Shown: positions 25,077-32,580 of the stretch, piece after piece | Position numbering within the stretch: position 1 is the first letter of the stretch | Layout: each line of letters starts with the position of its first letter | From: DASYAE01 sp036501535 | Lineage (GTDB): Bacteria > Actinomycetota > Actinomycetes > Streptomycetales > Catenulisporaceae | Length of the DNA: 55,548 bases | Direction of reading: 5' to 3' | Assembly (NCBI GenBank): GCA_036501535.1 | Contig: DASYAE010000175.1 | Coordinates: forward strand, 1 to 55,548 | Program-made: the position numbers and the translations under genes | The notes under the pieces: model-generated | The model's input: the letters and a program-made list of their open reading frames with translations, nothing else | Told to the model about the DNA's origin: nothing | Database searches by the model: none

Positions 25077-25321
25077 CGGTCCTCCGCGATCAAGTGCCGG
25101 TGCAGGCGATCCTACAAATCCCGCCGATACCGCGGTGGCGCGGCAACATGGCGCGATGTGGCGCGGACCGCGGAAAGCGTGTCGGACGGCTAAATGTAAG
25201 ATAACGAATACGCAACTCCGGCGAACTGCGGGCGGCCGGGAGCCGTGCAGCGCACGTGGATTGCGACATCCGAAACAAGTGGATCGACGCGCATTTCGCG
25301 GCTTCGGACAGGAGAGCACGA

Positions 25322-25801
25322 ATGCATATCGAGCGCAGGCTCAGCGATCTGGGCCTGGAACTGCCGGCTCCGATGAAGCCGCCGCCACACACCGAGCTGC
25401 CCTTCCCCTGGGTCCGGCTCTGGAACGGCCGCGCCTTCGTCTCAGGGCACGGACCGCTACAGCGGGATGGCTCGCTGACCGCGGTGCGCGGCAAGGTCGG
25501 CGCCGAGGTGACCGAGCAGCAGGCGTACGAGGCGGCCCGCTTCGCCGCCCTCGCCGTGCTCGGCAGCCTGCGCGGGGCGCTCGGCGACCTCGACCGGCTC
25601 ACCGCTTGGCTGCGGGTGTTCGGCATGGTCAACACCGCACCCGGCTTCACCGCGACGACGGCGGTGGTCAACGGCTTCTCGGACCTGGTCCTCGAGCTGT
25701 GGGGCCCGCTGGCCGGCAGCCACGCGCGCTGCGCGGTCGGCGTGGCCGAGCTGCCGTTCGGCATCCCGGTCGCGATCGAGGCCGAGGTCGCCTTCGAGTG
25801 A
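25322..25801 (+). CDS. RidA/YjgF-family protein
   Basis: 159 residues. The chorismate-mutase-like trimer fold is evident from WVRLWNGRAFVSGHGPL, the VTEQQAYEAARFAALAVLGSLRGALGDLDRL helix, VRVFGMVNTAPGFTATTAVVNGFSDLVLELWG and the closing ARCAVGVAELPFGIPVAIEAEVAFE. The catalytic Arg of true RidA (in the G-x-RS/A-R-x-A-V segment) appears as ARCAVG, so imine deaminase activity is possible. ATG 25322 with AGGAG 8 nt upstream. Probably removes reactive enamines/imines. Confidence 0.9.
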   Translation: MHIERRLSDLGLELPAPMKPPPHTELPFPWVRLWNGRAFVSGHGPLQRDGSLTAVRGKVGAEVTEQQAYEAARFAALAVLGSLRGALGDLDRLTAWLRVFGMVNTAPGFTATTAVVNGFSDLVLELWGPLAGSHARCAVGVAELPFGIPVAIEAEVAFE

Positions 25802-25815
25802 CCCGGGCAGATGTG

Positions 25816-26133
25816 TCAGGTACCCGAGTTGCTGAGGCGACCGTCCGTCTCGGCCGCGGACTCGGTGCGTGAACCGCCGCCGCCATGGAGGAACCGGTTG
25901 CGCGCCTCCATGATGCTCGGAACGGTGCCGAGGATCGCGGCGATGGCGAAGAAGAGCGTGGAGATGGCCAGCGGATCGTGCCGGACGGTCCACACGGCGA
26001 TTCCCATGACGGTCAGCAGCATGGCGCCGAGGATGAACCAGCGTCTTCCGCTGCTGTCGTAGATCGCTCGCAGTGTCGTGGCCCTCAGGCGCACGGCTTT
26101 GTGCGAGTCGCCCTGGGGAGTTGTCGATGCCAT
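25816..26133 (-). CDS. small two-helix membrane protein
   Basis: 105 residues. Two hydrophobic segments, about 36-53 (FILGAMLLTVMGIAVW) and about 60-78 (AISTLFFAIAAILGTV), are followed by a cytoplasmic tail rich in Gly, Ser and charged residues. No family recognised. ATG 26133 is used; an in-frame TTG nine bases upstream is possible, and neither has a strong ribosome site. Convergent with the RidA gene, 14 bp apart. Confidence 0.65.
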   Translation of the reverse strand: MASTTPQGDSHKAVRLRATTLRAIYDSSGRRWFILGAMLLTVMGIAVWTVRHDPLAISTLFFAIAAILGTVPSIMEARNRFLHGGGGSRTESAAETDGRLSNSGT

Positions 26134-26535
26134 ACCTGCCAATGCACCAGATCATCGGGCTGAGGCATATGGACTGTGGCGACCATTGTTCCGCCCCGGC
26201 TTTGGCCTGTGCCCACTCATGTGTACGCATGGACACGCGGACCGGCCGCCTGACCCGGCCGTCGGCAGATCTTACGATTTCCGGGCACTCGCCGCCGCGG
26301 CCCGTCCCGCACCCGCCGAGCCGATACGCTACGGCACGGCCGCCGACGGGCCAACGGCCGTCGAGCTCCGGGACCGCCGCGAGAGCGAGTTGTGGCACTG
26401 TTTCCCGCGCCTTCCGCTCGGCGTCGCCGGCCGTTTCCGCGGCCGCGATCGACTGTCCGGCCGCGCGGCTCCGGTTTTTCCGCGCGCCGCCCGTAGCATC
26501 CGCACTGCGGCGAACCACCGAGAGGCGCACTACCG
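26134..26535. other. intergenic region upstream of the phospholipase C gene
   Basis: 402 bp with no convincing gene. An open frame continues through it but is a shadow of the phospholipase gene. It should contain the promoters of both divergent genes; no consensus hexamer pair stood out. Confidence 0.4.
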
Positions 26536-28662
26536 ATGTCCGTCGAGCTGCCCAGGCCCGCGATCAACCGGCGCAGGTTCCTGCAACTGGCCGGAGGCAC
26601 CGCGGCCGCGTCCGCGCTCGCCGCGAGCATCGCCCGTGCCTCCGGGATACCGGCCGACCGGCGCACCGGGACCCTCGAGGACGTCGAGCACATCGTGGTG
26701 CTGATGCAGGAGAACCGCTCGTTCGACCACTACTTCGGCACGCTCGCCGGCGTGCGCGGCTTCGGCGACCCGCGCCCGGTCGGCCTGCCCTCCGGGAAGC
26801 CGGTCTGGCACCAGCCCTTCGGCGACGGCGAGATCGTGCCGTTCCGCCCCGACGCGCCGGACCTCGGCCTGCAGTTCTTCGAGAACCTGCTGCACGACTG
26901 GGACACGACGCATCAGGCCTGGAACAACGGACACAACGACATGTGGCCGAACGTCAAGGGCGTCCCGACCATGGCGCACATGAACCGCCAGGACATCCCG
27001 TTCTACTACGCGCTGGCCGACGCGTTCACCATCTGCGACGCCTATCACTGTTCCCTGATGACCTGCACCGACCCCAACCGCTACTACATGTGGACCGGCT
27101 ACACCGGCAACGACGGCAAGGGCGGCGGTCCGGTGCTGGACAACGCGGCGGCCGGATACTCCTGGGCCACCTACCCGGAGCGGCTGCAGGAGGCCGAGAT
27201 CTCCTGGCGGATCTACCAGGACGCCGGCGAGGGCCTGGACGGCGACAACAACTGGGGCTGGCCGACCCAGGAGCCCTACATCGGCAACTTCGGCGACACC
27301 GCGCTGCTGTTCTTCGAGAACTACCGCGCCGCGGCCCCCGGCGAGCCGCTGTTCGACAAAGCACGAATAGGCACCGAGGTGCGCGACGGCGGGACCTACT
27401 TCGACCTGCTGCGCACCGACGTGGTCGGCGGCCGGCTCCCGCAGGTCTCCTGGGTGGTGGCGCCGGAGGCGTTCTGCGAGCACCCGAACTGGCCGGCCAA
27501 CTACGGGGCCTGGTACACCTCGCAGGTGCTCGACGCGCTGACCGCCGACCCGGACACCTGGAGCAAGACAGTCCTTTTCATCACCTTCGACGAGAACGGC
27601 GGCTTCTTCGACCACGGCGTCGCGCCGGTCCCGCCGCGCACCCCCGCGCACGGCGCCTCGACCGTCGACTACGCCGACGAGCTGTTCGCCGGGGACAAGA
27701 ACTTCACCCCCGGCCCCTTCGGGCTCGGGCCGCGGCTGCCGATGCTGGTGGTCTCGCCGTGGAGCGCCGGCGGCTGGGTCGACTCCGAGGTCTTCGACCA
27801 CACCTCGATCCTCCGGTTCATCGAGCAGCGGTTCGGGGTGGGCGAGCCGAACATCTCGGCCTGGCGCCGGACCGTCTGCGGCGACCTGACCGGGGCCTTC
27901 GACTTCGCCGGCAAGGGCAGCGCAACGCAGGGCGCTGCAGTACCGCCGCTGCCGAGCACCAGCTCGTACGCTCCGCCGGACATGGACCGGCACGCGGACT
28001 TCGTCGCGAAGCCGCCGCCGGACGCGGCGCTGCCGGTGCAGGAGCCCGGCCTGCGCCGCGCCCGTCCGCTGCCCTACGACCTGGCCGCCGACGGCGCGCT
28101 GGACCCGGACGCAGGCGTGTTCGAGATCGACTTCGCCAGCCTCGGCACGGCCGGAGCCGTGTTCCACGTGATCTCCTCGACCGATCCGGACGGCCCGTGG
28201 GACTACACCGTCGGTCCGAGCCTCGCGCTGACCGGCACCTGGAGCCTTTCGGCTGCCGGCGCGGCCTCGGCGGCGTACGACTACTCGGTCTACGGGCCGA
28301 ACGGCTTCCTGCGGCGGTTCACCGGAACCGCCGGTGACGGCGCCTCAGGGCTCGAAGTGAGCGTCCGGCACGCGGGCGCCGCCGGTGCGGTGGAGCTGAC
28401 CCTCGCCAACAGCGGAGGCAGCACGCTGAGCGTCTCCGTCTCGGACTCCTACCGCGGCGCGGCCGGTCAGTCGCAAAGCGCTGCGACGTACGTGCTCGCG
28501 TCCGGCGGCAGCGTCGTGCACACCGCCGACACCAGGCCGGCCAACGGCTGGTACGACCTCGAGGTCACCGCCGAGGTCGACTCCGGCTACCTGCGCCGGC
28601 TGGCCGGCCACGTCGAGAACGGCCAGCCCAGCTCGAGCGATCCGGCGATCATCACCGGTTGA
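26536..28662 (+). CDS. Tat-exported phosphocholine-specific phospholipase C
   Basis: 708 residues. Twin-arginine signal NRRRFLQLAGG (about 11-21) followed by an Ala-rich hydrophobic stretch. The catalytic phosphoesterase domain (about 50-460) begins EHIVVLMQENRSFDHYFGTL, the nucleophile/metal region of the acid phosphatase/non-haemolytic PLC superfamily; FDENGGFFDHG supplies metal ligands. Two C-terminal beta domains (about 510-700, DUF756-type) complete the family's usual length. Hydrolyses phosphatidylcholine or sphingomyelin outside the cell, releasing phosphate-rich headgroups, and is often phosphate-regulated. GAGAGG lies 10 nt before the start. Confidence 0.93.
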   Translation: MSVELPRPAINRRRFLQLAGGTAAASALAASIARASGIPADRRTGTLEDVEHIVVLMQENRSFDHYFGTLAGVRGFGDPRPVGLPSGKPVWHQPFGDGEIVPFRPDAPDLGLQFFENLLHDWDTTHQAWNNGHNDMWPNVKGVPTMAHMNRQDIPFYYALADAFTICDAYHCSLMTCTDPNRYYMWTGYTGNDGKGGGPVLDNAAAGYSWATYPERLQEAEISWRIYQDAGEGLDGDNNWGWPTQEPYIGNFGDTALLFFENYRAAAPGEPLFDKARIGTEVRDGGTYFDLLRTDVVGGRLPQVSWVVAPEAFCEHPNWPANYGAWYTSQVLDALTADPDTWSKTVLFITFDENGGFFDHGVAPVPPRTPAHGASTVDYADELFAGDKNFTPGPFGLGPRLPMLVVSPWSAGGWVDSEVFDHTSILRFIEQRFGVGEPNISAWRRTVCGDLTGAFDFAGKGSATQGAAVPPLPSTSSYAPPDMDRHADFVAKPPPDAALPVQEPGLRRARPLPYDLAADGALDPDAGVFEIDFASLGTAGAVFHVISSTDPDGPWDYTVGPSLALTGTWSLSAAGAASAAYDYSVYGPNGFLRRFTGTAGDGASGLEVSVRHAGAAGAVELTLANSGGSTLSVSVSDSYRGAAGQSQSAATYVLASGGSVVHTADTRPANGWYDLEVTAEVDSGYLRRLAGHVENGQPSSSDPAIITG

Positions 28663-28680
28663 TGTGCCGGGGCCCGGCGG

Positions 28681-29283
28681 TCAGTCCGGAGGCCCCTGAT
28701 CCCGGCCGGCCTGGAAGCGGGCCGCCGCCGCGTAGTAGGCGATCCAGTCCTGGTGCAGCTGCTGGAACCCGGCCTCGGCCGTCTTCAGGTCGCCCTGCCA
28801 GCGCAGCAGCGTCGCCCTGATGTAGTTGCGGCGCTCCTCGGGCAGGCCGGGCCGGTCGAGCGAGGCGAAGTCCTCCCGCGCCGCCGGGCCGCCGCGGCCC
28901 TGGTCGATCAGCAGGGCGAGCATCACCAGGGCCTGATCCGTCCGGTCGGGCGCGCCGAGAACGGCGGCTCTCCGGTATGCCGGGTAGGCGCCGTCGAGGT
29001 CGCCGGACTCGAACCGGATGTCGCCGAGCAGGGCCGCGGCCCGCCCGGCCCACGCCGCCGGCCCCGACTCGGCGACCTCGATCAGCACCTCCTGCGCCGT
29101 GTCGGTCCGGCCGTCGAAGTACAGCATCTGCGCGAGGTGGCACTGAGCGCGCGCCGCAGCGTCCCGGCTCTCGGCCGTGGCCGCGTGCAGATAGGCCGCG
29201 CGGGCCGCCGCCGCGTCCGCGAAGCGGTCCTCGCCACCCCCGGCCTCCTCGATAGGCGTGACCCACGCGCCTGGTCCGGTCAC
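28681..29283 (-). CDS. TPR-like helical repeat protein
   Basis: 200 residues, nearly all helical, with repeating Ala-rich pairs (AQCHLAQMLYFDGRTDTAQEVLIEVAE; AALLGDIRFESGDLDGAYPAYRRAAVLG; ATLLRWQGDLKTAEAGFQQLHQDW) that follow the TPR spacing of about 34 residues. No signal peptide or enzyme motif. GTG start with GGGGAGGA 7 nt upstream. Likely a protein-interaction scaffold; partner unknown. Convergent with the phospholipase C gene, 18 bp apart. Confidence 0.75.
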   Translation of the reverse strand: MTGPGAWVTPIEEAGGGEDRFADAAAARAAYLHAATAESRDAAARAQCHLAQMLYFDGRTDTAQEVLIEVAESGPAAWAGRAAALLGDIRFESGDLDGAYPAYRRAAVLGAPDRTDQALVMLALLIDQGRGGPAAREDFASLDRPGLPEERRNYIRATLLRWQGDLKTAEAGFQQLHQDWIAYYAAAARFQAGRDQGPPD

Positions 29284-29384
29284 CGCTGAGTCCTCCCCGG
29301 TTGGCGTCGACGGCTCGGCCTCGCCGCCGGACCGCCTGCCTCAGTCTGTGCTGCCTATCAGTGTGCAGCGCCGGGGATTCCGCG

Positions 29385-30587
29385 TCACGGCCGGGTCGCG
29401 TCCGCCTGGATGAGCGGCGCGATCGTCGCGCAGGCCGCGATCACCCGTTCGACCTGCTGGTCGGTCAGCTCGCAGTGCGCGGTCAGCCGGAGCAGGGCGC
29501 GGTTGCGCGGCGTGGTCGGCGGCCGGAAGGCCGCGCCGAGGACGCCCTGCTCGTCGAGGCGCGCCTGCATCTCGGACAGGTTCAGGTCGGTTCCGGCGTG
29601 CAGCGGCAGGATTGGGCCATATGGCCCAGATGGCCTATGCAGCCCACACGTTGCGCGCAGGCCCTCACGCAGCTTGAAACACACCTCCGACAGCCGCCCA
29701 CGTCGCGCCTCGTCGGTGGTGATGATGCGCAGCGCCGCGGCCAGCCCGGCGATGTCGTGCGGCGGCGGGCCCGAGCTCGTGATCGCGCCCAGCGAGTGGA
29801 GCGACAGGCAGTCGGCGAACGGGCGCGAGCACGCGACCAGCCCGGCGCGCCCGGCGAAGGCCTTGGCCAGGCTCGCGGTGCGGAAGGCGACCCGGTCGGC
29901 CAGCCGCGCCTGCACGGCCAGGCCGTTGCCACGCGGGCCGAGGACGCCGAGCGCGTGCGACTCGTCGGCCACCAGCGTCGCGCCGAACTCGTCACAGGCC
30001 TCGACGATTCCGGCCAGCGGCGCGGTGTCGCCGGTGATGCCGTAGAGCGTGTCGATGCACACGACGCCCGGGCCGTGCTGCGCCAGCAGCCGCCGCAGGT
30101 GCTCGACGTCGTTGTGCGCGAATGGGTGCAGCTGCGCGGTGGTGCCGCGGGTCCCGGCCCACAGCGACGTGTTCGCCAGCGTGTCCGGATAGACCGGGCA
30201 GCCCGAGGCCTCCGGCCCGAGCAGGGCGCCGAGCAGCCCGACGTTGGCGTCCCAGCCGGACTGGCAGGCCACGATGGCCGGCGCCTCGAGGAACGCGGCC
30301 AGCTCCAGCTCGAACCGGCGCCGCAGATCCTCGCCGGGCGCGAACACGCCGCGCGCCGCCGGCTCGGCGCCGTGCTCCCGCAGGGCCCTGCTGCGTGCCG
30401 CGACCACCTCGGGGTGTCCGGCCAGGGCGAGGTAGTCCTCGCCGGTCATCCGCACGTCGTCGGGCCGGGGCGCCGGGCGGTCGCCGGCGGTCAGCGGGGC
30501 CCGGCGGGGCGGCTGCGGCTCTCGGGCCGCCGGAACCGCGCTCGGCGGGGCATACGGCTCCGGACGGGCCACGACCTTTCGGGGCAT
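29385..30587 (-). CDS. CqsA-like alpha-oxoamine synthase (PLP acyl-CoA condensing enzyme)
   Basis: 400 residues. Fold-type-I PLP enzyme with K242 in TASLAKAFAGRAG, D208/H211 in VADESHALG, and CQSGWDANVGLLGALL plus SLWAGTRGTTAQLHPFAHNDVEHL. These segments resemble Vibrio CqsA (CAI-1 alpha-hydroxyketone synthase) more than BioF or Hem5-ALA synthase, as judged from remembered motifs. Predicted reaction: an amino acid or SAM-derived amine plus an acyl-CoA gives an alpha-amino ketone. The Pro/Arg-rich first 45 residues are extra and the true start may be later. It lies 167 bp downstream of the gamma-butyrolactone-receptor-like gene, itself divergent from an AfsA-like gene, so a signalling role is likely. 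Confidence 0.82.
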   Translation of the reverse strand: MPRKVVARPEPYAPPSAVPAAREPQPPRRAPLTAGDRPAPRPDDVRMTGEDYLALAGHPEVVAARSRALREHGAEPAARGVFAPGEDLRRRFELELAAFLEAPAIVACQSGWDANVGLLGALLGPEASGCPVYPDTLANTSLWAGTRGTTAQLHPFAHNDVEHLRRLLAQHGPGVVCIDTLYGITGDTAPLAGIVEACDEFGATLVADESHALGVLGPRGNGLAVQARLADRVAFRTASLAKAFAGRAGLVACSRPFADCLSLHSLGAITSSGPPPHDIAGLAAALRIITTDEARRGRLSEVCFKLREGLRATCGLHRPSGPYGPILPLHAGTDLNLSEMQARLDEQGVLGAAFRPPTTPRNRALLRLTAHCELTDQQVERVIAACATIAPLIQADATRP

Positions 30588-30754
30588 CGGCGATCAGCGC
30601 CTTTCCTTAATGTCAGCCCTCTCATCTGTGGGCCGGGACTCTGTTCGATCGGATGGGCACTATAAGAGCCGGGCCCGGCAAATCCATCATTCAGTGCGTT
30701 ATGTAATAGGAGCTGACAAAGTACGCGTCACGGCCCTGTCATGAGCGTGCCGAG

Positions 30755-31396
30755 TCAGCGTACGTCGACGTACGCGCGGGCCCGGGCGAGCAGCGCGGCC
30801 GGTTCCGCGCCCGGATCCGGCGCCAGGCCCGGCAGCAGGCACAGCCACAGGTCGGTCAGACGCTGCTCGATCAGCCGTCGCCCGTCCAGCGCGTCCGAGA
30901 CCGTATGGGTGCCGAAGAAGGAGCAGACCAGGACGCCCGCCGCGGCCCGCGGATCGACCCGCGCGGCGACGCTGCCGTCCGCCTGCGCCGCCTCGAGCAG
31001 GCCGGTTAGCTTGTCGATCCAGCCGGTGAACGGCGGCGGCAGCGGTACGCCGATCGTGCGCCGCTCCAGCCAGAGCCGGCCGCCGGCGCGCACGATGATG
31101 TCGTCCCGGAACGCGGCGGCCACCGCGTAGCTCAAGTTCACGATCCGGTCGAGCGCGCAGTCGGCCGCACTCTGCTCGGCCTGGCCGATCAGCGCAGGCC
31201 AGGACGCGAAGTGCTGCTCGATCACCGCGCGGGCCAGATGCTGCTTACCGGCGTAGTGGAAGTAGACCGCCCCGCTGGTCAGGCCGGACCGGCGGCTGAT
31301 CGCGCTGATGCTGGTGCCGGTGTAGCCGCGCTCGTCGAACAGCTCGGCCGCGGCCAGCAGCAGGGCCCACCGGGTCGCGTCAGCCCCTTCTCGCAT
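30755..31396 (-). CDS. TetR-family regulator of the gamma-butyrolactone-receptor (ScbR/ArpA) type
   Basis: 213 residues. The N-terminal HTH (ISAISRRSGLTSGAVYFHYAGKQHLARAVI) has the GAVYFHY...K-x-L-A recognition helix of ScbR/ArpA proteins. The ligand domain carries IIVRAGGRLWLERR, the FTGWIDKLTGLLEAAQADG helix and FFGTHTVSDAL, which correspond to ScbR landmarks. It is divergent from the AfsA-like gene with 119 bp between, the classic scbR-scbA layout, and probably represses the synthase gene until the autoregulator is bound. The CqsA-like gene downstream may be in its operon. ATG 31396 has a weak ribosome site. An 18-bp palindrome covers its last codons (30758-30775). Confidence 0.85.
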   Translation of the reverse strand: MREGADATRWALLLAAAELFDERGYTGTSISAISRRSGLTSGAVYFHYAGKQHLARAVIEQHFASWPALIGQAEQSAADCALDRIVNLSYAVAAAFRDDIIVRAGGRLWLERRTIGVPLPPPFTGWIDKLTGLLEAAQADGSVAARVDPRAAAGVLVCSFFGTHTVSDALDGRRLIEQRLTDLWLCLLPGLAPDPGAEPAALLARARAYVDVR

Positions 31397-31515
31397 GGCC
31401 CGTCCCGATGTCGCGCCGGCCGTCCCGGCGATCTTAACAGGCTGGCACCCAGAGCTTGGGTCGGCGCGGGGCCCGGCGAGGTGCGGGCCGGACGCGTCGG
31501 CGTTGTGATGTAAAA
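31397..31515. promoter_or_regulatory. divergent ScbR-like/AfsA-like promoter region
   Basis: 119 bp that should hold the receptor's operator. Visible dyad: ACCCA-GAGCT-TGGGT near 31447-31461. No AT-rich ARE-type palindrome resembling known gamma-butyrolactone-receptor boxes was found, so the operator may be divergent. Confidence 0.4.
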
Positions 31516-32580
31516 GTGAACACATGGAGTGCGGCGCCGGACGCGGCCCTTCCATCGGACCCCCCGCCGGCCTCTTCACCAGCGTCGCCGGCCTCGTCGG
31601 CAGCTGCGCCGCTCGCCTGGTCGTCCACCCTGCCGAAGGAGCTCGTGCACCGCGTGTCGCCCGCCGAAGTGCTGCTCACCGACGTGCGCCCGGCCGGCGA
31701 GCACGCTTTCGCGGCGGCCGCCTTCTGGCCGCGCTCGCACCCGACCTTCGACCGGGCGGGTGACGGCCGGCACGATCCGCTCATGGTCGCGGAGACCATG
31801 CGCCAGCTGGGGATCTGCATTCCGCTGCGGTTCTACCGGGTCGCCCCGGACGCCCGCTTCATCATCGAAGAGCTCAACTTCGGGCTCGACCCCGGCGCCG
31901 AGCCGCGGGCCCGCCACGGCGGCTCGCAGATCGCCTGCGAGGTGCTGGCCGACCGCATCCGGCCAGCCGGCCGGACCCCGCCCCGCAGCCTGCGCCTGAC
32001 CGCGGCGTTCACCAGCGCCGGCGCCCTCTTCGCGCACGCCCGGGGGACCGCCCGCATCCTGAGCCCGGCCGCCTATGCCGCGGTGCGCGGCGGGCGGCCC
32101 GGAGCGGCCGGCCACCGTCTCGAAGAGCGCTGCGTCGGTGACCACGGTGCCGGTGAGCATGGTGTCGGCACCGATGCGCGAGGTGCCGCCGCCGCCGAGG
32201 GCTGCTTCCAGGCGCCCGGCGCGGCCCGGGTCGGCGTCCCGCAGGACACGGACGTCCTGATCGGCGTGGACCGGGCCGGGGCGGTGCGCCTCGCCCCGGC
32301 CGATCCCTGCCATCCCTTCTTCTTCGACCACCCCTGCGACCACGTGCCCGGCGTGGTCCTGATCGAGGCCGTCCGGCAGGCCGCGGCGTGGCGCTCGCCG
32401 GGGCCCGCGCCGCGGACGGTCTCCTGCGCCGTGCGCGCCCTGCACTTCACCGAGCCGAGCCCGCCGGCCCTGATCCAGTGCGCGGTCGGCGACGGCGTCT
32501 GCGACTTCGAGATCCGGCAGCCGAGCGGCTCAACCGCGCGCGGCGTGCTGCGCTTCCAGCAGCCCGATCACTCCACGTAG
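31516..32580 (+). CDS. AfsA/ScbA-family autoregulator biosynthesis protein
   Basis: 354 residues from GTG 31516; start uncertain because no ribosome site is clear. AfsA proteins condense a beta-ketoacyl group with dihydroxyacetone phosphate, the first step of gamma-butyrolactone signals. Two hotdog halves are recognisable: LPKELVHRVSPAEVLLTDV (39-57) with E93 in DPLMVAETMRQLGI, and DTDVLIGV...HPFFFDHPCDHVPGVVLIEAVRQAA (245-290) with the catalytic-type E284. The central region (about 195-240) is unusually divergent and Gly/Arg-rich. Divergent from the ScbR-like gene. The 3' end overlaps the convergent GH78 gene by 13 bp. Confidence 0.85.
   Translation: MNTWSAAPDAALPSDPPPASSPASPASSAAAPLAWSSTLPKELVHRVSPAEVLLTDVRPAGEHAFAAAAFWPRSHPTFDRAGDGRHDPLMVAETMRQLGICIPLRFYRVAPDARFIIEELNFGLDPGAEPRARHGGSQIACEVLADRIRPAGRTPPRSLRLTAAFTSAGALFAHARGTARILSPAAYAAVRGGRPGAAGHRLEERCVGDHGAGEHGVGTDARGAAAAEGCFQAPGAARVGVPQDTDVLIGVDRAGAVRLAPADPCHPFFFDHPCDHVPGVVLIEAVRQAAAWRSPGPAPRTVSCAVRALHFTEPSPPALIQCAVGDGVCDFEIRQPSGSTARGVLRFQQPDHST

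Noticed and set aside
26073..28337. 754-codon frame starting before the phospholipase C gene
   Set aside because: Out of frame with the Tat signal and PLC motifs; Arg-rich shadow, though it begins with a Cys-rich stretch near 26171.
30758..30775. 18-bp perfect palindrome as an operator
   Set aside because: It lies in the last codons of the receptor gene; more likely part of a terminator or coincidental coding symmetry.
31990..32260. Frameshift in the AfsA-like gene
   Set aside because: Both hotdog domains lie in one continuous frame; no alternative frame restores better similarity by eye.
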